From assembly GCA_026545225.1 (NCBI GenBank), contig CM048849.1, positions 50,704,336-50,768,335 of the forward strand: 64,000 bases of DNA. The letters run 5' to 3'. The notes beneath the pieces are model-generated. The model was not told the DNA's origin. It saw only the letters and a program-made list of their open reading frames with translations, and did no database searches. The translations under genes and the position numbers were made by a program. Below are positions 45,501-57,604 of this stretch, piece after piece (position 1 is the first letter of the stretch; every line of letters starts with the position of its first letter). Origin of the DNA: Cornus controversa (lineage: Eukaryota > Streptophyta > Magnoliopsida > Cornales > Cornaceae).

Positions 45501-45933
45501 ACTAATCACTCCCATACCTATGCTGATGATGTTATGATGCTACTTCATATACCTTGCTCTTCTTCTGTCATTTAGTTGATGAAAGCTTTGATCCTTATGT
45601 TGTTCTTTGTTGCATATGCTTAGCTTGTTCCATTTCTCTTGTAATTGTTGATTCTATGTTGTTGATTAAACAACTTCCCTTGTTCCTCCTTGGAATGTTT
45701 TTCCCCTTTTATAATACTGACTTACATTATCAAATAAATAAATAAATAAAATAAGAGGCTATTAAAGAGAGAGAAAATGAGCGAGATTGAATTGGAGGCT
45801 AAAGATTAAAGGTGTAATATATACAAAATAAAAATATAAAAAATTTAGAAAGGATAAAATGAATTTATAAAACATTTGAGGAGGCACTTTTCCGTAGAAC
45901 CTCGATCCCCTCCCGTGTTAGGAGATTACTTTG

Positions 45934-46224
45934 TAAAGAGTTTTGTGGAAAATAATTTCCTTCTTCTTTAATTTGGTCCGCAGTGGGATATATATACAAA
46001 GCTACTTCTACCTTTTCTTGCATAGCAAGAAGATTTACATAAATAGCAAAGCTAAACTAGGTAGCAAATAAGCTAAGTAAGGAAAGAAGCTACTTCTACC
46101 TTTTCTTGTACAACAAGAAGATTTACATAAATAGTAAAGCTAAACTAGGTAGCAAATAAGCTAAGTAAGGAAAGAATAATCACAAAGATATTCACACGTT
46201 ATTCACATGTTATTGCCACTAATA
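45934..46224 (-). repeat. 3' LTR of copia element 2 with an 88-bp tandem duplication
   Basis: GCTACTTCTACCTTTTCTTG starts at 46001 and again at 46089, an 88-bp period. The opposite LTR has one unit, and 291 minus 203 equals 88. The two units differ at several positions (GCATAGCAAG against GTACAACAAG). Confidence 0.95.
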
Positions 46225-46231
46225 CTCCCCC

Positions 46232-49200
46232 TCAAGTTGGAGCATGGAGATTGCAAATGCCCAACTTGCGAAGGAGTAAATAAAATTGTGATTTACCAAG
46301 AGCCTTGGTCAAAATATCCGCTAGTTGTGCACCGGTCCAAATATGAGACGTAGAAATTGTTCCATCTTGCAAGGCATCACGAACAAAGTGACAATCCATT
46401 TCTATATGTTTCGTTCTTTCATGAAAAACCGGATTAGCCGCTATATAGAGAGCAGCTTGACTATCACAAAACAATTGCATGGGACGCACATGTTGTATCC
46501 CAAAACAAGCCAAAAGGGATTTCAACCACTTTAACTCACATGTAGTAGTGGCCATAGACCTATACTCGGCCTCTGCAGAAGATCGAGAAACAGTTGGCTG
46601 TTTTTTCGTTTTCCAAGAGACAGGAGAAGATCCTAATAAAATAAAGTAACCAGTCAATGATCTCCGAGTCATAGGGCAACTTGCCCAGTCACTATCACAA
46701 AAGGCATAGAGTTGAAAATTACTCTCACTGCGCAGCAAAATACCCTGTCCAGGACAACCTTTCAAATACCGCAAAACTCTCAAAGCTGCGTCCCAATGTT
46801 CAACACGAGGATCACCCATAAACTGAGCTAATATATGTACGGAGTAACACAATTCAGGCCGTGTAATCGTCAAGTAGATTAGGCGCCCAACAAGTCGCAT
46901 GTACTTCTCCGGATCATCAAAGACGGCGCCATTGATGGTGGCAAGATGGTGGTTTTGTTCCATGGGGGTAGAAGCAGGGCGTGCTCCAAGTAATCCGGCC
47001 TCACTTATAATGTCAAGAACATATTTGCGTTGTGAAAGAAACAAACCGTCCTTCCCACGTGCTACTTCAATGCCGAGAAAATACTTGAGAACGCCCAAGT
47101 CTTTCATATGAAATCTCTCACTTAGTTGGTGCTTGAATTTGTCGATGGCCAAAGAAGAAGAACCTGTAATTATAATGTCATCCACATACACAAGAACATG
47201 TACAACAATATCACCCTTGGAATAGCTAAACAATGAGTAATCAACATAAGATTGTTTAAAACCAATATCCTTCAAAGCAGTCGAGAGCTTAGCAAACCAA
47301 TTCCGAGGCGCTTGCCGGAGTCCATATAATGACTTACGTAATCGACACACCTTACCCGAAGCAGCAGAATTAAAGCCAGGAGGTAGTTGCATATATACCT
47401 CCTCATCAAGATCTCCATGTAGAAAGGCGTTATGCACATCCATCTGGTGCAGTTCCCACTTTCTTGCCACCGCTATAGCCAAAAATGTTCGAACCGTGAC
47501 CATTTTAGCTACAGGGGCAAATGTTTCATTGAAGTCAATTCCTGCAACTTGCCGATTCCCGTACACTACGAAGCGCCCCTTTAATCATTCAACTGTACCA
47601 TCAGATCGATACTTGACTTTATAGACCCACTTACACCCAATTGCCTTCTTCCCGAGTGGAAGGTCCTCTAAAGTCCAAGTTCCGTTTCTCTCAAGGGCAT
47701 CTATTTCTTCTTGCATTGCTTTACGCCAACCAGGGTCCTTAACAGCTTCTTTAAAGGATGTGGGTTCAGTGCCTGCAGTAATTGCTGCCAAAAAATGGGT
47801 GTGTCTCACAGAAAACTTATCACAATTTACATAATAAGCAATGGGAAAAGGAGTACCTGAGGACTTTGACGGAGCAGTTGTAGGTGATGTGACAGGGTTT
47901 AGAACTCGAACAGTGTTCGTGATGAAGCCCTTGAGTTTACTAGAAGGTTTCTTTATTCGATGACCTCGACCAGTTTCTTGCGGAACATTTGCTTCATTAA
48001 TCATAACCTCCCCATTATTCAAAGTTGCACCAACACCAAGCTGCTGGACAGCCTCCAAGTCACCACCAGCAGGTGGGTTGATGTGCTGCACAACCTCCAC
48101 AGCCCTACCACTAATTCCTCCTGCCACAACCGAGTGCTCCTCACTCCCCCTTGCTAAGGGAGTATCCTCAAAATAAGTCACAGTGTCATAATACTCCTTA
48201 TGTTCAAACACATCATCAGTATTATGAAAATTGATGTCACTAGCAAAAGGGAAATGTTTTTCACAAAAAATAACATCTCGAGATATAAAGAACACCTTTT
48301 GCTCTAAGTCATACAAACGCCACCCCTTTTTACCAAATGGATACCCCACAAATACACATCGACGAGAGCGAGTACCAAACTTATCCTTCACACGAGGTTA
48401 ATTTTTGACAAAACAAAGACAACCGAATACACGAAGGGAATCATACTTAGGAGGTGAACCAAAGAGAATTTCGTGAGGTGTTTGTTTATTGAGCAATGAG
48501 GTAGGGGTTCGGTTTATTATATAGGCAGCCGTCATTATACTCTCCCCCCAAAAAGAAATGGGAAGATTAGCTTGAAAAAGTAAAGCCCAAGCCACATTAA
48601 GAATATGTCTATGTTTACGTTCTACCCTCCCATTTTGTTGTGGAGTGTCGACACAAGAGGTTTGATGAATTATACCACTGTCAGCATAAAACCGATGAAG
48701 ACATGTAAATTCCTTTCCGTTATCACTTCTTAGAATTTTAACATGCTTATCAAATTGGGTTTTAACCATTCTACAAAAATCCTTAATAAGTTGAGGCACC
48801 TCAGATTTTGCAGACATCAAATAAACCCATACGGCTCGAGAACAATCATCAACAATGGTTAAAAAATAATGAGCACCACAACTAGCAGGCAAAGTATACG
48901 CACCCCATATATCACAATGGATTAAATCAAAAATATCTTTGGCTTTATTAGTACTCAAAGGAAACATGCTTCTAGTTTGCTTGGCTCTTAAACAAATATC
49001 ACAAGGGTCATGGATAACACTAACATCCTTATTGCCATTACTCCTAATAATATCAGGAAAAAAATATTCTACTTTCCGAGAGGGGTGTCCCAGCCTTTGA
49101 TGCCACAATTCTCGTTTGTCTCTCACAGTTGCTTGATAAGCCCGAAGTTGTCGCAGAGGCCGAAACCAGTAAACCCTGTCACATTGTTCACCCGCTCCAA

Positions 49201-50638
49201 TCAGAGTCCTCAAAGTGTGGTCCTGTATGATGCAAAGCTTATCAGTAAATATGACAGAATAATGTAAATCGGCAAGCAAGTGAGACACCGACAATAAATT
49301 ACAAGTAAGATCTGGAACATATAAAACATTATTTAGCACCATATTTTTGCTCAAAGTTATCATGCCTTCCTTAGTAGCGATGGTTTGTTTTCCATTAGGC
49401 AGCCCAACAGAAGTAGGAGAAACATCAATCAATTTGCTAAATAATCTAGCATTACCAGTCATGTGGTTCGAGCATCCGGTATCGATGATCCATTGATCGG
49501 AAAAATCAAACTTACCACTCAACTTTTCGGTCGAAGAAGACTGCCCTTTTGAAGTGGTGAGCATGTTCACAAGTGTAGCCCACTGATCATCCGAGAGACC
49601 GGGAATGCCGCTACGATCTGAATCCTGTAAGGGTGCCTGAGCATAGCCTGTATTGGTAGCAGGCTTCGAGGTGGCTGCTGCGTGTGCTACCGGCCCACGG
49701 CCGCCTCTACCTGCACTCCTTCCTCCCCCGCGTCCAGACCTGCCTCCGTCTCTACCTTGCCCTCCATTGGTGCGATTTTCAGAATACCACCAATCCGGGA
49801 ACCCAATCAGTTGAAAACAATTTGCTTGGTCATGTCCAGGTTTGGCGCAATGAGAGCAGACGCTATTGGTTCGAGGACGCTCACCACTACGAGTAAGATT
49901 CCGCCCCTTAGCAGCCCCTTGTGCCGCGAAACCGACAACATCAGATTTGGATTCGTGGGCTCGAGCAACAGTTTGGTGACGTTCTTCAGTCACGATTTTA
50001 GCAAAGGCCGTGTTTAAGCTCGGCAAAGGTTCCATCATCAAAATATTTGAAACAGCATTGCCATAAAGAGTAGAATCCAAACCAACAAGAAAATCATGTA
50101 CCTTTTCATTCTCCTTTTCTTTAGCAAATTCAGTAGCAGCGGCACAAGTACATGTCGGGACAGTAGAATATCCCGCAAGTTCATCCCATATCTTCCGCAA
50201 TTCGTTGTAGTAATTCACCACCGGGTGACCGCGCTGCTTGCAATCACTCAAAAGTGTCTTCAACTCATGGATTCTTGGACCGTTTCTGATTGAGAAATGT
50301 TGTCGAATATCATCCCACATGTCTTTCACATCGTCAGGTTGGGGGACGGATGAGCGTAGGACTGGATCAAGGGTATTATGAATCCATCCCACGAGAGTGG
50401 AATTAACCGTCACCCATAAGGACTCTTCTGGAGTTCCTTTCGTCGGCTTGGCTATGGTTCCATCGAGGAAGCCTAGTTTGTTCTTTGCACGGAAATTATT
50501 GCGCATCGAACGAACCCATTCATTGTAGTTCTCACCACGTAACACAATTGGACAGATTGTGATTTGTGGGCCGTCGGAGGGATGGAGGTAGTAAGGAGAT
50601 GTGGAGTCGAAGGGTTTTGTGGTCTTGTCGTCACCCAT
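46232..50638 (-). pseudogene. gag-pol polyprotein of copia element 2, one frame with two nonsense codons
   Basis: A single frame of 1469 codons runs from ATG at 50638 to the stop at 46232. Gag has PYYLHPSDGP near the start and the zinc knuckle CSHCAKPGHDQANC at residues 261-274, followed by a Gly/Arg-rich stretch. The protease is DTG at 386-388. The integrase has HQRLGH and CDIC zinc ligands (about 513-549) and core residues near D576, D639 and E673. Reverse transcriptase has YVDD (in VLVYVDDIIITGSS) and RNase H follows through SAEAEYRSM to DILTKALG. Stops occur at 48400-48398 (TAA, just after the integrase) and 47587-47585 (TGA, at the start of reverse transcriptase). Both fit C-to-T changes and there is no frameshift. 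Unless suppressed, only Gag-protease-integrase would be made. Confidence 0.93.
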
Positions 50639-50765
50639 AACGAGGTGTCGATAGTCGGATTTCGTGTTTGAAGGTCGAAGGTTTCAATCGCTGGAGAACG
50701 ATTGAAGAAAAAAATAAAAATAGATAAATGGTCGTCTCTCTTGTTCTTGAGTGGCTCTGATACCA

Positions 50766-50968
50766 TAAAGAGTTTTGTGGAAAATAATTTCCTTCTTCTT
50801 TAATTTGGTCCGCAGTGGGATATATATACAAAGCTACTTCTACCTTTTCTTGCACAGCAAGAAGATTTACATAAATAGTAAAGTTAAACTAGGTAGCAAA
50901 TAAGCTAAGTAAGGAAAGAATAATCACAAAGATATTCACACGTTATTCACATGTTATTGCCACTAATA
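50766..50968 (-). repeat. 5' LTR of copia element 2
   Basis: 203-bp LTR, nearly identical to the non-duplicated part of the opposite LTR. It is adjacent to the initiator-Met primer-binding site on one side and the target duplication on the other. Confidence 0.95.
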
Positions 50969-51169
50969 CTTTGCACTCGTGCAACGCACCTTACATCGCA
51001 ATGCAATGCACTTATATCACAAAATGCAATACTCATGTAATAACTTAAAAAATGTTATACAACACATTTATATTAAAGATACAAAACTCATATAATATAT
51101 TATATCGCCTTGCAACATTATCACACCATTGAATCAAAAATTTAACAACAATTTAAAGATATTGTATTC

Positions 51170-52094
51170 ACGAACAATCAAGCTGTGAAGACTGTTTCAA
51201 ACATCCAATCAATTTGTTTTTGAACCATTTGTAGCTGAAGTATAGATGAATTCACATATAATAGAGTAAAATTTAGAAACCTTTGCAATTCAAAGGCTAA
51301 GTGATAAATCATTGCATAAAATCTTCCAGGCCAAAAATTTAAGTAACTAATTAGTAGTATATGCTTTTACCATGCATGATAATTAAGGTTCTTATTAGTC
51401 ATAAAACTGTAAAAAGATTAGAAGATTGATTCATGATTAGACCTCATCTTTGTTTATAATATGGTTCATAAATAATGCTTAAACAGCAAATGATCTTTGA
51501 TTTATATATTGCAGATGACATCAGTATGCTCACGTCATCAGTAATGTGCAACCAATACAATAATGAAAGAACAAAAAACAGTTTTAAATCAACGTGCAAG
51601 TTGTTTTAGTATAAATCTTAAATCATAGGACATTAATTAAATTGAAGAAGAAGACAAACAGTACACCAAGTTTGAATCCATTCGTTCTGTAATATTCTGT
51701 ACCAGGTCAAGCAAGAATCATAAAGTAACAGTGATTGTCTCTATATATATATATATAGTATCCAACATAAATTAGCAACAAACACTTTGTGGAGAGGGTG
51801 AAATCAACCATTGAATAAGCTTGAAGGAATTTTCTTCTACCATTGTGGAGTATCTCTTTAATTATTGAAGATAAACACGGTTTCAACAAACATAAGCAGC
51901 AGCCCTTTGGAAAATTATGGTAAACGACAACAAACTTGTGTGAAATCACATAAAGTTTATATAATTAAACTTTAATTCATTGCTTAATTAATCCTGAAAG
52001 TAGAAGCAGTCATAGCCGTGCTACCTTAGGAAATTAAATTAACAATTCACGCGTACAATCACTTTCTGAATGGAATCTGTCTAGCTTAATTATC

Positions 52095-52136
<42 letters not shown>

Positions 52137-52690
52137 CGAGGTCTACTATATAAATATATTGCATACGTGCAACTTAATTAGTTTATCTGCATTAATTCAA
52201 AATGAGTTCTAGACACGTGCATTGACAACAGTAAACAGTTGTTCATCAACCAAATGGAAATACGATAAGACATTCACACGGAAACTTAGTTGACCAGATT
52301 GAACTGAGAAGATCAAAACCCAAACTTTCCAAGAAGCTAGCATTTACATTTCTTAGCCAACTGCGTATCCAATTTCAAACCCAATTTCCAAACCTAAACT
52401 ATAAAGTTCAGTCGATGGACTAGGATTTTCTCCGGTGTCCTTTTTGTATTGTGCCCATCCCGTATCCAATGAATAATTTTATATTATAAATACAATAATT
52501 TTAAATCGTTAATACAACAATATTAAATCAATAATACCCTAATTATGTAAATGTGTTAAATCCAAATTCATTCTTGTTCTTTTAATGACTCAACTTAGGA
52601 CAGCACAGACTCTAGTGGCTGGGTGCATGCTCTAGCTGACGTCAATTGTCCATATCAACATGTAGTTTGTATCCCATTGATGTAATTTAT
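51170..52690. repeat. Segmental duplication, copy X (MYB upstream block)
   Basis: Homologous over its length to 58920-60155. Shared landmarks include AGTAAAATTTAGAAACCTTT (about 51264), GATAAATCATTGCATAAA (about 51303), TTGAAGAAGAAGACAAAC (about 51642), TGAGTTCTAGACACGTGCAT (about 52203) and ATTGAACTGAGAAGATCAAA (about 52298). Copy Y lies directly upstream of MYB copy 2. Copy X would have lain close upstream of MYB copy 1 before the LINE and copia element 2 inserted. A (TA)n tract is at about 52096-52133. No gene is seen. Confidence 0.8.
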
Positions 52691-53929
52691 TTAAAAATAT
52701 AAAAAATATAAATCTTAATATTGTAAATTTGTTTTAAAATGTTAAAAACATGTAAACATATATTTTCACACTATTTGTGCTTACGTGTATTATATATATT
52801 ATCTTCTAATATGTTATATATAATATAAATGTTCATTTATTTCATTCTTAAATTTATTAGTATTCATTGATTCATTTAGTAATAAAACAACTACTAACTT
52901 TTTTAATAAAGACATGGACATGAAATTCATAAATGAATAATTACTTATGCTAAATGGTCTTAAAAAAATAAATAAATTTCACTAAATTAATTAAAATTTA
53001 CTAAAAACTCATCTCAATCAAATTCATACGATAATCAATTTTTTTATGTTATACCGATGTGGGCTTTATTGTGTCATACTTGACCATGAGAGTGATGATT
53101 ACTGAAGAGAATAATATATTTCATTTTCTTCCTTATTATTTAATTTTGAGAAGGAGATGTGGATGTATATTAGAGTATTGGAGTGTAGGTAATATATATA
53201 TATATATATAATTATATTTAGGTGGAGATATAAATATATAATTATATATATATATGGTGGATATGTATAAATTATATATGAATGGTGGTCATAATTGTTA
53301 TTTAGTGTCCATTTTCTTATATTTTCTCAAACTCTAATTAATTAGTTAAATGTCTAAAAAATCAATTAGAATAATTGATGAGTTTAAACCATTTAATATG
53401 AATATCTAGTTTTATGAAATTAAGTTTTCTTTATTGTTCCGAAATATATAGTATAACATATAATAGTTAAAGTATTATAAGTTAGACCACTCATTTATTT
53501 TTTGTCAATAATACTTCAACATTAATATATATTAAAAAAATATGTTAATTCAATAAGATATATACTTAATGTTTGTTCTAAATGCTCTATTATTTGAGTG
53601 GTATTAATATTTTTATTTGATTTCAAGATAGTGAACATTGTATTTTTGATTTAATTATTTAGTTAATATAATTATTAACATTTGTTTGTTATATTCAAAA
53701 TGAGAGAAAAATATAATTATAATTTAATTAATGTTTCAAACTTTTATTATTGTAGATTAAATACTATTGTTGTAGCATATGTAAATAGAAGTCATTGGTG
53801 GACTAGTGGCAGAAGCATTTAATTAACTTAGAAGTTGTACATGACTTAGGTTTGATTCGTCCCATTTATCAGAATACTTCTCTCTTGACATAATCCGAAC
53901 ACGACCAGCGAACCCGAATTGCCACCCCT
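52691..53929. other. A+T-rich intergenic DNA
   Basis: No open frame or known repeat is recognised. There are short TA tracts near 53191-53208 and 53240-53255. Confidence 0.5.
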
Positions 53930-54440
53930 AGGCAATATATAGTGGTCCAATTAGAGAAAATGAGCATGGCGATAGCAATTATATCCAGGTCAATGGCACC
54001 AAGGAGCAAGACATAGGTAATCCCAACATCAAACCCATTGAATCCCTGCTTGTTCTCATAACAGAAGAGTACAAGGGCTATAACAACTGAACTGAAGGAA
54101 ATAATTAAACTTACAAATATACCCTAGTTCGAGCTCTATCACCCTAAAAGCATCTTCTGCACTTCTTATTCGGAAGAAATCTCCGAGCTGGTGAGGGCTT
54201 AAAATGAAGTTAACAATGATCTCCTTTGAAATATTAAAAAAGTGATGAGCATGTTGCACCACCGCTAACTCGGTCAAATCACCTAACTCTGCCACTGCAG
54301 TGGCAGGTTCGGTTCCTCTGTCAGCATCTTCAATGATTACCATCTGTGTTGGTAGATTTAATTGTTCCATACTCATGGCATATAGTTAGGCCCAGCATCA
54401 AGACGATGTCGCATGGAATCACTTAAATTACCCAAGCTTG
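53930..54440 (-). pseudogene. DUF4220 pseudogene, internally deleted and frameshifted
   Basis: Minus-strand fragments match the middle of DUF4220 proteins. First comes a piece with DSMRHRLDAGPNYM (about 54430-54385). After a frameshift the frame opens at 54376 (MEQLNLPTQMVIIEDADRG, then VVQHAHHFFNIS and SAEDAFRVIELELGY). After a further small deletion and frame change near 54115-54105 come ISFSSVVIALVLF and NGFDVGITYVLLLGAIDLD, ending near FSNWT (about 53935). The N-terminal membrane region present in the gene at 1-495 is absent. A DUF4220-type upstream block (54440-54560) is joined directly to this mid-gene piece. It cannot encode a functional family member. It lies between the two MYB copies. 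Confidence 0.85.
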
Positions 54441-54560
54441 CAATATTCAGTCAACAATATTGACTAATTTAATTTATTAAGTTTTTTAAAGAAAACATCC
54501 ACATGGCCAGCTAGAAGTCACTGGCCTTCTAAGAACAGGAAATGCATTTTTTTTTTTCTA
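54430..54560 (-). repeat. DUF4220 upstream block, copy 3
   Basis: Contains AATATTCAGTCAACAATATTGAC (about 54442-54464), then GGCCAGCTAGAAGTCACTGGCCTTCT (about 54504-54529) before an A-rich stretch. This is the landmark order of 717-900. It sits at the deletion junction of the DUF4220 pseudogene. Confidence 0.65.
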
Positions 54561-55280
54561 AAATTTTTTCATATGTTTTTTAAAGTCAAGGTTCATAAGT
54601 GTTTGGAAACATACACATTCAATCAATTGTAGGTCTTGTGAGTAATTTTAGGTTTGCAAGATCTTCGAATAAGGAAAGCAGTAGTGGCATTGTGTAAGAG
54701 AAGGAAGAGACTCCTAGCAAAGCTGAGATTGACTTCTAGAAATGCAATTTCTTTCAATCCGGTTTCAGAAATCAAGGTTTTGCACTTTCCAACAGTGATC
54801 TTCGAACCAAGAGTCCATCTTGGCATCAATGGTCATGGTAAAGTCCGTGATTAAATTAGGGTTTTGAAGTAAACGACTTTAGGGGAAAGGAAACATTACA
54901 AAATAGCAGGAAATTGCTCATTTCTTCAATATCCCCTCTTGGTCAAGTAAATTATGAGTGAGAAAAAAAAATATAGCGGACATGAGGCTTGTCTCTCATA
55001 CCAGTAGGTTTAGGTATTGTCCTGGAAGCTGTCGTGAGTTTTGAGGACCAACAATTTTGTCCATCCTTCCATATTTTCTCCACACGTTCTGACAATCCAC
55101 GGTTTTAAAAGTTTCAAAAACTTTATTAAAAAAAAACTCACATTATCTATATATTCCTCGTTTCTTTTGCATTTTATGTAGTTGCAATTTTTGTCCATGC
55201 AAATTAGGTACAATATAGATGGTGTTACTCATAACCACAATGTATATGTAGTATACAAAACCGAACAGAGAGGAGGTCAC
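54561..55280. other. Spacer between the DUF4220 pseudogene and MYB copy 2
   Basis: Overlapping open frames occur on both strands at 54623-54854 without a recognised domain. Bases about 55180-55280 are homologous to the region just downstream of MYB copy 1 (about 34905-35004). Confidence 0.45.
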
Positions 55281-56804
55281 TTAAAAATAGACATTAGGCT
55301 CTTTGGTTGCATCTGCTTCTGCTTCTGCTTCTGCTTGGATTTGGAGGCTGATCCAAAAATCACTGCATAGATCATTATAGAAGCCGTATGGACTTGAAGG
55401 TTCTAGGCACCGTACTTGAGAAATTGGAACTATAAATCCGGGATCAACATATGTCACTTGGAGATCTTCCATGTACAAGTCTTCCACCGAAAATGGTTGT
55501 GCCCAAAAGCTTGAAAGCTCTCCGAATTCTTCTGGTGAACCGATCACCTCTATGGTCTTCATGTATTCATCAATTTGAACAGCAGGATCAGTGCTTGATG
55601 AAGAGTAATCACCGGCCATGAGAGGGCGATCTGACATTGGGATGTTCAGGGGGACTTCTGGCTTTGAAACTTGTATAATATTAACACTAGAAAGTGGGAG
55701 AAGATTGGTTTCAGCTAATAAGTGGTTTTGTTTGGCATCACATTTGGTTGTTTCTACTTCTTCTATGTCAGTTCTCAGTGCTGGAATATTGTTGTCCTTT
55801 AAGCGTTTCTTCAAGTGGGAGTGTCTTAATTTCGTTATCAGTTCTTCCAGAAAGTTTTGCTGAAATTGCTGACCATCTGTAATAGCAGAAAGAAGACATG
55901 CACGAAACCTATGTAATATTAATCCTAACATACAAGTGCTAAACATTAGATTTGGCTCCAACAGAAGAAATCAAATATCACAAAAGGGTCTTATAATTAT
56001 ATTACAAATAATGTTGTAAAATTTATAGATATGTATGTGTTCATATATGATTAATTGACCTTACTCAAACTTCAATCTTCCATATATATTGGGAATTTGT
56101 GTCACACACCTTGTGCCATTTGGTTTGAATTATTTCTTATGGTTATATGTATTTTTTTTTTTTTTTTATGTAGTGTTCTCTAACTAAGTCAATTTTAGTA
56201 CATATATGTGATAATAAATGATATACATGACCAAACAAATCGATTAATGGTGAAGGCAAGAATATTTTCATGTACAACTAATGCACATTATTCAAAAAAA
56301 AAAAACCATTATAAAGAGATTAAATTTTCGAATGACAACATTTATAATAATCGGTGGTAACTCACGTTATTCAAATGGGTGATATTAATGTTATACGTTT
56401 TAGTAAGGTGAATTAGTAGTGATTGATAGTAATGTGAATTATCACTAATAATAAGAAACGTCGTCATCGGAAGAAACTCTTCATTGAAAAAGATTTGGGT
56501 CCGAGACTAGGCAGCTACCGACACGCACCAAACTGAAAACCTATCTAAAGTGAAGCCTAGTTTAAGCTGTCAAACAAATGATAGAATGGAAAATGAAGAA
56601 TAACCACTAGCATGCAAATTTGCCAATGATAGGTTATTTCCTTTCTCCAAAATAATAAAAAAATCCAAAACCTATAATTAAATACTGTCGCACCAGACAT
56701 TGCTCACTTCTACTGCTGTATCACATGCCATATATTCTGGAAGTTACCTTCTGAAGAAAGTTTAGACTTAGAATTACACACACATATATATAATATATGT
56801 GTAT

Positions 56805-56948
56805 ATATATGTATGTAATTCTAAGTTTAATAATAAATTTAGGCTGCAAAGTTCAGCTAATTAAATTCTAGCAGCATCATATAGCAATGACTAATGAGAA
56901 GATACTTAGCTGAACTTTGCAGCCTAAATTTATGATTAAACTTAGAAT

Positions 56949-56960
<12 letters not shown>
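56805..56960. repeat. Inverted repeat in intron 2 of MYB copy 2
   Basis: ATGTAATTCTAAGTTTAATA (about 56813) leading into AAATTTAGGCTGCAAAGTTC is repeated inverted as GAACTTTGCAGCCTAAATTT, then ATGATTAAACTTAGAATTAC (to about 56955). The same GCAGCCTAAATTT unit occurs directly repeated at about 57100 and 57410 and once in copy 1 (about 36467-36479). The intron has grown by copying and inverting one unit next to TA tracts. Confidence 0.85.
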
Positions 56961-56994
<34 letters not shown>

Positions 56995-57314
56995 TTGTGT
57001 CTTCATTATATATATGTGTGTATATATATACACATATTTATGAATTGTATCATCATTAGTCATTGCTATATGATGCTGCTAGAAATTAATTAGCTGAACT
57101 TTGCAGCCTAAATTTATGAAAACATAATTATTTTATTTTGTAAGTTAATTTGACACATTCCTTTGTATCTAGACCTTACCAAGAAATTAATCAAATTACA
57201 GTGCTAGAGTTTCAGACACACACGTGAAGTATTCCACAGAGAACTAAGCATGGTTATTCTTATTATTAGGATATCAGTTGCCTTTTTCCATAAATGAAAG
57301 TTTAGACTTAGAAT

Positions 57315-57354
<40 letters not shown>

Positions 57355-57604
57355 TAATTGTATCTTCATTAGTCATTGCTATATGAGCAGCTAGAAATTA
57401 GCTGAACTTTGCGGCCTCAATTTATGAAAACATAATTAATTTATTTTGCAAGTTAATTTGGCACATTCCTATAGTATCTAGATCGACCTTACCTAGCTAG
57501 AAATGAAATTACAGTTCATGAGTTTCAGAAACACATAGTATATCACAGAAAACTAAGCATGGTTAATATATATATATATATGTATATATAGCAATTGCTT
57601 TCTT

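Larger units (their letters stand above)
38765..45750 (+). mobile_element. L1-type LINE, 5' truncated, interrupted by two later insertions
   Basis: Three collinear plus-strand pieces make one non-LTR element. 38765-39417 carries the first part of reverse transcriptase (DGYSSLFFKRCW, AFIKTKRIADNIFLAQEML, GIRQGDPLSPFLFVIAMEVL). 42919-43927 carries the FADD catalytic box (HLIFADDLLLF, about 42964-42996) and the following thumb region. 44827-45500 carries the C-terminal zinc-binding domain (CSLCLAATENHDHLFFQC). The 3' end is an AAATAAATAAATAAATAAAA-like tail near 45733-45750. The element starts inside the reverse transcriptase, so the endonuclease half is missing. Several stops are present, such as after NRITH at 43284. 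The copy is dead. Confidence 0.88.
45934..50968 (-). mobile_element. Ty1/copia LTR retrotransposon 2, nearly intact, TA...TA LTR ends
   Basis: Minus-strand element bounded by the perfect target duplication CTTTG (45929-45933 and 50969-50973). The 5' LTR is 50968-50766 (203 bp). The 3' LTR is 46224-45934 (291 bp), longer because of an 88-bp internal duplication. In element orientation the LTRs start TATTAGTGGC and end AACTCTTTA, so the ends are TA...TA instead of TG...CA. The primer-binding site TGGTATCAGAGCCA directly follows the 5' LTR (50765-50752). A polypurine tract GAGGGGGAG directly precedes the 3' LTR (about 46233-46225). Coding is full length but for two nonsense codons. Confidence 0.95.
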
